From: Candidatus Hermodarchaeota archaeon
GTDB lineage: Archaea > Asgardarchaeota > Hermodarchaeia > Hermodarchaeales > Hermodarchaeaceae
DNA: 15,828 nucleotides
Reading direction: 5' to 3'
Assembly (NCBI GenBank): GCA_016840595.1
Contig: JAEOSA010000024.1
Span: 1-15,828 of the forward strand
The translations under genes were made by a program, and so were the position numbers. Shown here piece by piece: positions 7,018-14,164 of this stretch. The number at the start of each line of letters is the position of its first letter. Position 1 is the first letter of the stretch. The notes under the pieces are model-generated. The model ran no database searches. It was not told the origin of the DNA and saw only the letters and a list, made by a program, of their open reading frames with translations.

Positions 7018-7052
7018 ATCATATAAATGGCAAATAATACAATACCTAAGAC

Positions 7053-7067
7053 ATCAACTTTAAATTT
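7053..7067 (+). promoter_or_regulatory. BRE/TATA-like promoter of the TFB gene
   Basis: ATCAACTTTAAATTT contains a TTTAAATTT box. Initiation about 25 bases on would be near 7087, giving a leader of roughly 58 bases to the ATG at 7146, or a nearly leaderless message if the GTG at 7095 is used. Confidence 0.4.
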
Positions 7068-7092
7068 CCTCGAATCACCTTTCATCTAGGGA

Positions 7093-7143
7093 ATGTGTCC
7101 TTCCCCACCTGCATTCAGGATAGGCTGGATTCGGATCCGATAA
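7093..7143 (+). other. Possible upstream ORF (16 codons) in the TFB leader
   Basis: ATG at 7093 opens a 16-codon frame ending at TAA 7141-7143, two bases before the TFB ATG at 7146. AGGG precedes the ATG by about 3 bases. It overlaps, in another frame, the alternative GTG extension of TFB. It may be chance; no peptide motif is recognisable. Confidence 0.15.
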
Positions 7144-7145
7144 CT

Positions 7146-8102
7146 ATGCCTGAAGAAAATAAACGTCAAACGCCACAAAAAAGTGGAAAATCAGAAGAAG
7201 AGCTCCATAAGTGCCCAAATTGTGGTAGTACTAACTACATTATGACGGCATCTCGCGAGCTCGTTTGCGCCGAATGCGGCCTCGTCCTGGATGATGATGT
7301 AATTGATTTTGGTGCAGAGTGGCGAGAGTTTTCACCCGAAGAACGGGATAAACGCGCTCGTGCAGGTCCCCCCTCTACCCTCACAATGCATGATAAGGGG
7401 CTTTCCACAACAATCGATTGGCGTGATGTTGATGCACGGGGGCATCGATTGGATGCCCGTCGACGAGCAGAAATGCAGCGGATACGAAAATGGCACAATC
7501 GCAGTCGGGTCTATCAAGCTAGTGAAAGAAACCTTGCTAGTGCCATGAGCGAACTCGACCGGTTAGCCGGACAACTCGATCTTCCCCAACGAGTACGACA
7601 ATCCGGGGCGCTCCTTTATCGTCGCGCACTCGAAAAGAACCTCATTCGCGGACGAAGCATTGAAGCAATTGTTGCTGCCTGTGTCTATGCCGCCTGCCGG
7701 TTAACCAGCTTCCCCAGGACGCTAGCAGATGTCGGACGTTATACACGGGTCGGTCGCAAAGAACTCGGACGATCCTACCGGCTCATAGTTCGACGCCTCG
7801 GAATCCAAATGCCAGTTACCCAACCTGAAGATTTCGTATCACGATATACAACTGCCCTCAATCTTTCACAACGAACCCATGCCCGGGCTTTGGACATTCT
7901 CATGCAAGCACGCAACAAGGGCATCACCTCGGGAAAGGACCCCACTTGTATCGCAGCCGCCGCAATCTATATCGCCTCAATCCTTGAAGGCGAACGACGA
8001 ACCCAACGCGAAATCGGCGAAGTTGCCGGCGTAACCGAAGTAACTGTTCGAAACCGCTACAAAGAATTAGTACGCGCTCTCAATTTAGGCGTCGAAGTCT
8101 AA
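7146..8102 (+). CDS. tfb: Transcription initiation factor IIB (TFB)
   Basis: Archaeal homologue of eukaryotic TFIIB. It bridges TBP-bound promoter DNA and RNA polymerase and selects the start site. Residues in the 318-residue form: N-terminal zinc ribbon with CPNC (23-26) and CAEC (41-44); linker with the B-finger/reader region 55-115, rich in Arg and Asp; cyclin repeat 1 about 120-215; cyclin repeat 2 about 225-310, ending with the BRE-contacting helix-turn-helix RTQREIGEVAGVTEVTVRNRY. The full domain set is present, so it should be functional. A GTG at 7095 would add 17 residues unlike other TFBs; the ATG at 7146 gives the usual N-terminus. A T5 run (8103-8107) follows the stop and may terminate transcription. 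This gene is strong evidence that the window is archaeal. Confidence 0.97.
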   Translation: MPEENKRQTPQKSGKSEEELHKCPNCGSTNYIMTASRELVCAECGLVLDDDVIDFGAEWREFSPEERDKRARAGPPSTLTMHDKGLSTTIDWRDVDARGHRLDARRRAEMQRIRKWHNRSRVYQASERNLASAMSELDRLAGQLDLPQRVRQSGALLYRRALEKNLIRGRSIEAIVAACVYAACRLTSFPRTLADVGRYTRVGRKELGRSYRLIVRRLGIQMPVTQPEDFVSRYTTALNLSQRTHARALDILMQARNKGITSGKDPTCIAAAAIYIASILEGERRTQREIGEVAGVTEVTVRNRYKELVRALNLGVEV

Positions 8103-8239
8103 TTTTTCGGATAATTAGCTGTTTAAACAAAACGTACCACATTAAAGCAAAATTACTTAAGTGAAGCTCAAACAAGGAATCCTAACCAATCCACCAGGCT
8201 AACCTAGCGAAATACATCTGAGATGCTCACAAACGAATA

Positions 8240-10210
8240 ATGGCCATGGTGGATTCACGGAGAAAGGTGAGAAAAATACGTTCTTCAATCTCACTCCTAT
8301 TGTTTTGCTCATTCACTCTACTAATATTAACTGGTATGCCACTTCTTCCTGCCCAAACTGGAATGACGGTTTCTAGTCAAAACCCAGTTTCCCTACAACG
8401 TTCACGAGTTACTCCGATTTCCAATCCACTAACACCACGACCCCCACCAACTGAAACGGTAGCAATCGTGGTCGAGAATGCCCTTTATGCTAGTATTTCT
8501 GCAGCCGTGACCCAGTATCGCACAGATCTGAATAATTCCGGATATAACACAATTCTTTATACTTCGTTTATTGGCAACCATACAATATTCAGGTCGCTTC
8601 TAAATCAATGGTATACGACATATCCTAATTTTGTGGGTGCAGTTATCATTGGGCGCCTCCCGTTTGCTCAATTCTACCATCCTGCTGCATCAGGTTTTAC
8701 TGCAGAAACGTTCATCTGTGATCTTTTCCTCATGGATTTGGACGGCAACTGGTATGATACGGGTATGCCCGGTCACGCCGCAGGTGTCTATGATGTCCAT
8801 AACGCCTCTGGTGGAGCGGACATTCTACCCGAGATTTTCATTGGGCGTATAGACCCGTTGAGCATCAATGCTTGGGACACGCCAGCGAATTACATCAATG
8901 CCTATCTCGGTCGGACTCATACATATCGAACCGGCGGACTTCAAAGACAGAATCGTGCTTTGATGTACGTTGACGATGACTGGTCAGGATATTGGGCAAG
9001 TGTTTGGAATAATGATCTCGGTCTTGCTTACACAACACGAACCTTCGTTGATATTCCTGTCACCTGGACTAATGCAACCGACTGGATCACTAACCGAGTA
9101 CTACAAGATTATCAATGGGGGCACATTTGTGTTCACAGTTTTGCCACCTCACACGTTTTTGGTCCTGGTGGAGGCGGTGCTGAAGGATCAGTAACTTCAA
9201 ATCAGATCCGTCTTGCTCCCGCCGCATTTAATTTCTACAATCTCTTTGCCTGTCATGGAAGCCAATGGACAGTAGCCGGGTGCTTAGGCACCACCTACGC
9301 TTTTACTGGCTCTCATAGCCTCGCAGTAATCGGGAGCACAAAGACTGGAGGAATGATGGATTGCGATGAATTCTATCAACCTCTAGGACTCAACGATACT
9401 CTTGGTGAAAGCCTTCTTCAATGGTTCCAAAACTCCTTGAATTCAGGAAGTACCGCATCAACACTCTTCCTTGAATGGTACTATGGCATGAACATTATTG
9501 GAGATCCGTTTCTGACCACTATCTACGATTGTACAGTGCTTACAACCACCATCAGCTCATCCACGCATCCTGATCAAGCCGCCTGGTATACAAACGGACA
9601 ACCCCAATTTAACTGGACCATTCCAGTTGATGTGAACGGGATTTCTGGGTACTACTATATCATCGATCAGAATCCATCAACGGTTCCAACTGCTTCTACT
9701 GGAACCTTCACTGCAACTAATGGAACCCAACCATCCACAGCTCTTGCGGACGGAACTTGGTATCTGCATGTCGTTTCGGTTGATAACGCGAATAACGTAG
9801 CAACCACTGCTGCACATTATCAAGTCAGCGTCGACGATACAAATCCCTCGGTTACGATTAGTTCACCAAGTACTGGCTCTCTCGTCCCAACACAATTTGT
9901 ACTTAGTTGGTCAGTGACTGAAACTGGCTCTGGCTATTCTCGTACTGATGTTTACGTCAATGGCACGCTCTACACGACAATCAATGCACCGACAATGAAT
10001 ACTACTATCACTCACAATATACCTGGGAGTTTTCCTGTCAACGTTACAGTCCATGATACCTCCGGATTACGAGGATCAGATCAAATCATCGTGACAATTG
10101 CTGGCGCTCCACCCGGGATTCCAGGCTTTCCATTTGAAGCCATCGCGTTAGGGGCGATTATGGCAGTTGGACTTGGTGTATACTATCATCGAAAACGAAA
10201 ACCTGCCTAG
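8240..10210 (+). CDS. Secreted, membrane-anchored gingipain-like (C25) cysteine peptidase
   Basis: A 656-residue exported protein. Residues 5-40 form a signal peptide (Arg/Lys-rich start, hydrophobic 17-33). Residues 72-430 resemble the caspase-like fold of C25 peptidases: AIVV strand, AVIIGRLPF (134-142), PEIFIGRIDP (197-206), WGHICVHS (293-300) and FYNLFACHGS (332-341). Cys338 is the likely nucleophile with His299 or His305 as partner. About 435-535 and 536-622 are two Ig/FnIII-like beta domains. The C-terminus has a PPGIPGFP motif, a hydrophobic helix (632-647) and a basic HRKRK tail: a tripartite arrangement like archaeal surface-sorting signals, or a plain membrane anchor. N-x-S/T sequons are numerous, suiting archaeal surface glycosylation. 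The ATG at 8246 is an alternative start. It is probably a single-gene unit; substrate unknown. Confidence 0.82.
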   Translation: MAMVDSRRKVRKIRSSISLLLFCSFTLLILTGMPLLPAQTGMTVSSQNPVSLQRSRVTPISNPLTPRPPPTETVAIVVENALYASISAAVTQYRTDLNNSGYNTILYTSFIGNHTIFRSLLNQWYTTYPNFVGAVIIGRLPFAQFYHPAASGFTAETFICDLFLMDLDGNWYDTGMPGHAAGVYDVHNASGGADILPEIFIGRIDPLSINAWDTPANYINAYLGRTHTYRTGGLQRQNRALMYVDDDWSGYWASVWNNDLGLAYTTRTFVDIPVTWTNATDWITNRVLQDYQWGHICVHSFATSHVFGPGGGGAEGSVTSNQIRLAPAAFNFYNLFACHGSQWTVAGCLGTTYAFTGSHSLAVIGSTKTGGMMDCDEFYQPLGLNDTLGESLLQWFQNSLNSGSTASTLFLEWYYGMNIIGDPFLTTIYDCTVLTTTISSSTHPDQAAWYTNGQPQFNWTIPVDVNGISGYYYIIDQNPSTVPTASTGTFTATNGTQPSTALADGTWYLHVVSVDNANNVATTAAHYQVSVDDTNPSVTISSPSTGSLVPTQFVLSWSVTETGSGYSRTDVYVNGTLYTTINAPTMNTTITHNIPGSFPVNVTVHDTSGLRGSDQIIVTIAGAPPGIPGFPFEAIALGAIMAVGLGVYYHRKRKPA

Positions 10211-10216
10211 CAACAC

Positions 10217-10253
10217 CTTGGACGCCAATGAGGTGTCCAAGTCATCCTTTTTT
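10217..10253 (+). terminator. Hairpin plus T-run terminator of the C25 peptidase gene
   Basis: CTTGGAC (10217-10223) pairs with GTCCAAG (10235-10241), and a T6 run (10248-10253) follows. An overlapping alternative stem ACACCT (10213-10218) with AGGTGT (10231-10236) excludes the first, so two competing folds exist. It lies 6 bases after the stop codon and just before the end of the opposing ATPase gene. Confidence 0.6.
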
Positions 10254-10263
10254 ATAAAATCGC

Positions 10264-11049
10264 TCATGCTTTGTGCTTATTCCCCTTGTTCTCAAGGAGG
10301 GTTTCGCATTTTCTGTAAAGTTGGTCAATGTTTTGTGCGAATAAATGATTAGGACTTGTTTGTACAAGGATTTGACGGCTACCCAGCTCAATAAGTCGGG
10401 TAAACAGGGGAATGACTGAAGCAACTTTTACGTTATATTCGCGTTCAATATCTCGTCTTACTTTATCAAAATCATAAATGCCAGGACATTTGTTGCATAC
10501 AATGTAGGTAGATGGCACACCAAGTTTTTTGGCTAAAGCCAATGTTATTGCTGAACCTAGGAAGTCTTGTTGGTCTAATCGCATGATTACAAAGAGGAGG
10601 TCAGTCGTAGCCATCGACAATAATGTTTCTTGATCTAAACCGGGGTGCGTGTCAATGAAGAGATAATCAAGCTTTTTCGCTTGCATAATGCGTTTAAACC
10701 CAGCACGTAGATCTGCTACTTCATAGCCTTCCCGAATGATTGTGGAAATATCATCTGCGTTAAGGCTAGCTGGAATAATATGGATACTGCCAGATCGGAG
10801 TTTCATGACCTTCGTGTGGTCAATGGAGGCTTTTTCGATGGTGCATTTCTTGCGAAGGTAATCGTTGAGAGTGTAGCGGAAGCGATGACCCGCAAGCCCG
10901 AAAAGTACATGAAGACCGGGGCTTTGAATGTCTGTGTCAATGACTCCGACGTTCCGACCTTTCATTGCAGCCCAGACTGCTAGATTCGCGGTTAGGTTAC
11001 TTTTTCCAGTCCCGCCTCGGAAACTGTGAATTGTAATGATTTTGCCCAT
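10264..11049 (-). CDS. MinD/ParA-like P-loop ATPase with arginine in the signature-lysine position
   Basis: A 261-residue SIMIBI-class ATPase (MinD/ParA family). The deviant Walker A begins at residue 10 as FRGGTGKSNLTANLA, with arginine where most family members have the signature lysine (KGGxGKT/S). Also seen: switch I VIDTDIQSPG (36-45), Walker B LDYLFIDTHPGLD (127-139), and the nucleotide-contact segment YIVCNKCPG. There are no membrane helices, and no clear C-terminal amphipathic membrane-targeting helix as in MinD. The frame is open to a TTG at 11064; I prefer the ATG at 11049, which puts the P-loop at the usual distance from the N-terminus. It follows the longin-roadblock-wHTH gene by 96 bases on the same strand and is probably co-expressed. 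The role is likely nucleotide-driven positioning or signalling rather than a proven Min function. Confidence 0.87.
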   Translation of the reverse strand: MGKIITIHSFRGGTGKSNLTANLAVWAAMKGRNVGVIDTDIQSPGLHVLFGLAGHRFRYTLNDYLRKKCTIEKASIDHTKVMKLRSGSIHIIPASLNADDISTIIREGYEVADLRAGFKRIMQAKKLDYLFIDTHPGLDQETLLSMATTDLLFVIMRLDQQDFLGSAITLALAKKLGVPSTYIVCNKCPGIYDFDKVRRDIEREYNVKVASVIPLFTRLIELGSRQILVQTSPNHLFAQNIDQLYRKCETLLENKGNKHKA

Positions 11050-11145
11050 CGATTCGTGCACCAATATTTCGCTGGAATGATATCAACAAGGGTTATTGCA
11101 ATAGCCTCATCGACTGTTCGAATTGTGTGCTTTAAAGGCATTGGT

Positions 11146-12414
11146 TTAGGTGAGCCATTCCACGTTGTCCCCAAGTTTTCTCAGTATGGTAATTAGCTTC
11201 TCTTCGTCAGCTCCAATTCGCTGAGCAATGTCTGCAACGCTGTTATTTCCGTCACAAAATCCCTTGGCTTGGTCAAGAATTTGGTATTCATCTCGGGGAA
11301 GCCCAACCGTTTCAAGGTAGGCAAGGAATCGTGTATCACTCGCTGCCATTTTCGGATAAAAAATGATACGCCGAATATACCCTCTCTCAGCTAGAAAGCT
11401 TAAAATTTCTGCAAGTTGTCGCCCATGTACACCGGTGCGAACTCGTATTTCTTCGACACTCGAAACCCCATCAATCGCTCGAATAACATCAATACCAGCA
11501 TTTCCAAATAAAAGTGCAAACTCGCGAGCTGGTTTTGTCTGTTCAGCATAAAGAGTACTTTCCAATATTGGGTTTGTGGTAAAAACTGCTAAATCAGAGA
11601 AGACCTCGGTTAGCTTGGTTTTAGGGTCAATTTTTACCATACTCGTGTAGTCGACATTTCGTAATCCATACATAAGGGGGGAGATTATCTCCGCACATCG
11701 ACTTTCGTGCAAATCCTCACGAATAATCGCCAGAAACATCAGCTCGGGAGATACTTGATGAATGTATAATTTCGTTCCTTCATCAAACGTTGTCTGGGTC
11801 ACAGTGAAGTAGCCTGGCAATTCCATCTCTTCGGACTGTGTGAGTTGTTTTCCCGCCACTCCTAGTTCATGTTGCTGCAATTTTGAGGTTATAACATATC
11901 CGTCACTCGTAATCAGTGCGGTTCGCATTATTCCCGGCTGACCCTCTATGAGACTCAAGATCTCATCGATTTGTTCTAGAATCTCAGGGGGCAGGATTGC
12001 GGTAGGGTATCGTTGTTGGATTTCTGGAATTCGATCATATTTTCCGAGAATTTCCATAACATATTCTCGGAATCCTACGAACAGATGTGAGGATACAACA
12101 GATTGTTTTAGCACTTCACTGTATTGACTTACAAACGCTTGAGCGACTTCCTTCATGATCACTCGGTAGATATGTTCATCATCTTCTTGTCCAATAACGA
12201 TTATGAAGAGGAGGTCAGCTCGACTCTCATACACGAACTTATTCTCTGCAAAGGTGACAACTTGGATTTCTCTTTCACCAATTTCTTCGGCGAATCCGGC
12301 TTGAGCTGATAAAAATCCAGCAACGAGCGCATCGAGTTTTGGTGCTCCACTGGGTGCGAAATTAAACAGGGGCATTCCACCTTTGCGAAGGACGATTATT
12401 TCTTTGACAGGCAA
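11146..12414 (-). CDS. Longin / roadblock / winged-helix multidomain protein
   Basis: A 422-residue soluble protein. Domain reading by eye: about 1-125 a longin-like domain (VKEIIVLRKGGMPLFNF opening, VAGFLSAQAGFAEEI helix, RADLLFIIVI strand, then a long helix). About 145-255 is roadblock/LC7-like (EQIDEILSLIEGQPGIMRTA, LITSDGYVITSK, then alternating strands and a closing helix). About 297-352 is a winged helix (GIDVIRAIDGVSSVEEIRVR then LAEILSFLAERGYIRRI), and 375-422 a second one (GNNSVADIAQRIGADEEKLITILRKLG). Longin and roadblock folds act as small-GTPase platforms in eukaryotes and Asgard archaea; wHTH units bind DNA or proteins. The start is TTG with GGTGA 6 bases upstream, inside an inverted repeat. 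It precedes the MinD-like ATPase and is divergent from the MFS-HhH gene. A GTPase regulator or scaffold is the best guess; none of this is demonstrated. Confidence 0.7.
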   Translation of the reverse strand: MPVKEIIVLRKGGMPLFNFAPSGAPKLDALVAGFLSAQAGFAEEIGEREIQVVTFAENKFVYESRADLLFIIVIGQEDDEHIYRVIMKEVAQAFVSQYSEVLKQSVVSSHLFVGFREYVMEILGKYDRIPEIQQRYPTAILPPEILEQIDEILSLIEGQPGIMRTALITSDGYVITSKLQQHELGVAGKQLTQSEEMELPGYFTVTQTTFDEGTKLYIHQVSPELMFLAIIREDLHESRCAEIISPLMYGLRNVDYTSMVKIDPKTKLTEVFSDLAVFTTNPILESTLYAEQTKPAREFALLFGNAGIDVIRAIDGVSSVEEIRVRTGVHGRQLAEILSFLAERGYIRRIIFYPKMAASDTRFLAYLETVGLPRDEYQILDQAKGFCDGNNSVADIAQRIGADEEKLITILRKLGDNVEWLT

Positions 12415-12417
12415 AGG

Positions 12418-12436
12418 ATGTCACCGAAGGTGACAT
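12418..12436. promoter_or_regulatory. Perfect inverted repeat at the TTG start of the longin-roadblock gene
   Basis: ATGTCACC (12418-12425), loop GAA, GGTGACAT (12429-12436): arms of 8 bases, all paired. On the minus strand the second arm holds GGTGA, a match to the archaeal Shine-Dalgarno core, 6 bases before the TTG at 12414. As DNA it could be an operator in the divergent region; as RNA it would hide the ribosome binding site. An ACATGT palindrome overlaps its right end. Confidence 0.55.
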
Positions 12437-12496
12437 GTACTAAAATCGCGTATAGATTAACCTTTGCGTTACGAAATTTTTAACCAAATTCTTGAT

Positions 12497-12510
12497 GAAA
12501 CGCTTATAAT
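12497..12510 (+). promoter_or_regulatory. BRE/TATA promoter of the MFS-HhH gene
   Basis: GAAACGCTTATAAT: a GAAACGC BRE-like element joined to a TTATAAT box. Initiation would fall near 12532, leaving a leader of about 37 bases before the ATG at 12569. It lies inside the longer TTG-initiated frame (12464), which argues for the shorter protein. On the opposite strand, TTAAAAATT around 12475-12485 could be the box for the divergent longin-roadblock gene. Confidence 0.45.
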
Positions 12511-12554
12511 CCCTCTTAGTAATGTTGAATTACAACACGTTGTCAAAAGGAACT

Positions 12555-12559
12555 GGAAG
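12555..12559 (+). promoter_or_regulatory. Ribosome binding site deciding the MFS-HhH start
   Basis: GGAAG 9 bases before the ATG at 12569, the same spacing seen at the GTPase and cysteine-synthase starts. The alternative TTG at 12464 has no such site. Confidence 0.45.
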
Positions 12560-12568
12560 TCTTCATTG

Positions 12569-14032
12569 ATGAAAGTCGAATATACTTGGGCTATTACTGC
12601 AATATTGGCCTTTCCATTCGCTTGGTGTGTAGCCTATTTCTTGTACCTTCGACCGATTATCTTCTCCAGCCTTTCCTTTATCCTATCTAGCTCTGTAGGA
12701 TTAATTCTTGGACTTTTAGTTGCTGGGATACTCGTTGACCGAATCAGATGGAGTACACATTTTCTTGTAATAATTGAAATACTCCTTCTTCTGATTGGAG
12801 TCTTCCAATTTGCGTTTTCCCCGGGCTTCTGGTACTCTCCCACCGGAATCGGGACCTTCTTTCTTCTGAGTTTCCTCTTCGGAGCAGGTTTAGTCCTATT
12901 GACGATTTTTTTGAATAAACTTGTATCAAGTCTTCGACGAGGTCATGTTGTAGGAACTGTTACAACAGTTATTCTTGTTGTGGGAGGGCTCCTATCCTTT
13001 GTTTGGCGTGTCTTTCCTACGACATTTGCTCCTTCAATCACTGCTGCTTTGATATTCTTTGGGATGATTATTGGATTCATTGTTCTACCCAGAAAAATTG
13101 AACTCCAAATCTACATGGTTCCTGGATCAATCCTCCCCTATGCCGTCTGGTGGATCATATATCTGGTTGCATATGGTCTCTTCGTCTGGGCGACACCGTA
13201 TGACCTTCGTCTCCTATTTCTCAATGTCTTTTCTACTACTCCTTTCATTTATTCAGGTGAATTAGTGTTATTGGGAATTGGTGGGGCAATCTTTGTTTTC
13301 ACATTTCTTCCTGACAAGCTAGGGCGGAAGCGTGTATTCAGTATTGCTACAGTCTTGCTAGGTGTGGTGTGTGTATTTGGGGGTGCACAATTAGAGTGGG
13401 GTATTAGACAGAGTGTTTCTGTCGTTCTCTCAGTGCTACAGGGCTTTGTAATTGGCTTTATCATAGGTGTGGGTGCCTGGTTGGTATGGGCAGAAATTGG
13501 AGCCGTTCGTTTTAAAGGGCAACGAGTCACTTTTGGGTGGACATTAGTGGCTTTACTCGTCATAGCAATCATTGCCATGACCGTATCAGAACAGTCACCT
13601 GTTTCTGATATTGCAGCATTACTATTTCCCGTTTCAGCGTTACTGGTTTTGGTAGGTGTATTTCCACTAACGAATGCCGTCGAATCCCTAGACAATGAAC
13701 GAATTGTTGAGGAAATCGATGTCCGGGTTGATAGCCGTCAAGTCAGTCGGGCCATTCGAGACTTAGAAGTTGATACATCCTTGAAGAGTATTGAAGCGCA
13801 AATTGAATCCGAAATCTCCCAACTCACACAAATTCGTGGCTTAACCCGAAATCAAGCCAAAGAACTCCGAGATGCGGGGTATGAAACTCCTACTCTTGTG
13901 GCCCGAGCAAAAACTGATGACATCGCCCAAATTCTCGCCATATCACAGGAGAAAGCAGCCAACATTATTGCAAATGCAAAGAAAGTGAGTTCAAAGAAAT
14001 CCACTTCAGGCGTTAGAGAACGACGCAAGTGA
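12569..14032 (+). CDS. MFS-like 12-helix membrane protein with C-terminal helix-hairpin-helix domain
   Basis: A 487-residue integral membrane protein (522 if read from a TTG at 12464; numbers below use the long form). About 12 hydrophobic helices span 41-400. Two MFS motif-A-like loops are visible: GLLVAGILVDRIRW (83-96) between helices 2 and 3, and FLPDKLGRKRVF (281-292) in the equivalent place of the second half, the internal repeat expected of the major facilitator superfamily. After helix 12 comes a charged, probably helical linker (405-455), then a helix-hairpin-helix-like domain (about 456-506): IRGLTRNQAKELRDAGYETPTLVARAKTDDIAQILAISQEKAANII, and a basic tail. HhH domains usually bind DNA or proteins and are not usual on transporters. 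Substrate unknown. It is divergent from the longin-roadblock gene; a T6 run (14047-14052) after the stop may terminate it. Confidence 0.78.
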   Translation: MKVEYTWAITAILAFPFAWCVAYFLYLRPIIFSSLSFILSSSVGLILGLLVAGILVDRIRWSTHFLVIIEILLLLIGVFQFAFSPGFWYSPTGIGTFFLLSFLFGAGLVLLTIFLNKLVSSLRRGHVVGTVTTVILVVGGLLSFVWRVFPTTFAPSITAALIFFGMIIGFIVLPRKIELQIYMVPGSILPYAVWWIIYLVAYGLFVWATPYDLRLLFLNVFSTTPFIYSGELVLLGIGGAIFVFTFLPDKLGRKRVFSIATVLLGVVCVFGGAQLEWGIRQSVSVVLSVLQGFVIGFIIGVGAWLVWAEIGAVRFKGQRVTFGWTLVALLVIAIIAMTVSEQSPVSDIAALLFPVSALLVLVGVFPLTNAVESLDNERIVEEIDVRVDSRQVSRAIRDLEVDTSLKSIEAQIESEISQLTQIRGLTRNQAKELRDAGYETPTLVARAKTDDIAQILAISQEKAANIIANAKKVSSKKSTSGVRERRK

Positions 14033-14046
14033 ATCACTCGCAGTTA

Positions 14047-14052
14047 TTTTTT
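14047..14052 (+). terminator. T-run terminator after the MFS-HhH gene
   Basis: TTTTTT begins 15 bases after the TGA stop, in the gap before the methyltransferase gene. There is no convincing hairpin; a poly-T signal alone can terminate archaeal transcription. Confidence 0.35.
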
Positions 14053-14146
14053 CAAGAAACGAAACATCTCGCAGAAGAATTAAAGTCTAAATGATTCTCA
14101 ACATTTACAAGGTTCAGAGGGCACCGTGTAAAGAGGTTGATTCCTT

Positions 14147-14152
14147 GGGAGG
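14147..14152 (+). promoter_or_regulatory. Ribosome binding site of the DNA methyltransferase gene
   Basis: GGGAGG, 12 bases before the ATG at 14165. The spacing is longer than the 8-9 bases elsewhere in the window, but no start codon lies nearer; a closer AGGT (14160-14163) is too near to act alone. Confidence 0.5.
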
Positions 14153-14164
14153 TAAACGTAGGTA

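Noticed and set aside
10992..11141. Minus-strand frame in the gap before the MinD-like gene
   Set aside because: It runs through the P-loop coding region of the ATPase in a different frame and shows no motif; the part in the gap is only about 30 codons.
13249..13695. 148-codon minus-strand frame opposite the MFS-HhH gene
   Set aside because: It is rich in Thr, Pro, Asn and Ser with no recognisable motif, and lies wholly antisense to a gene with clear membrane helices and MFS loops.
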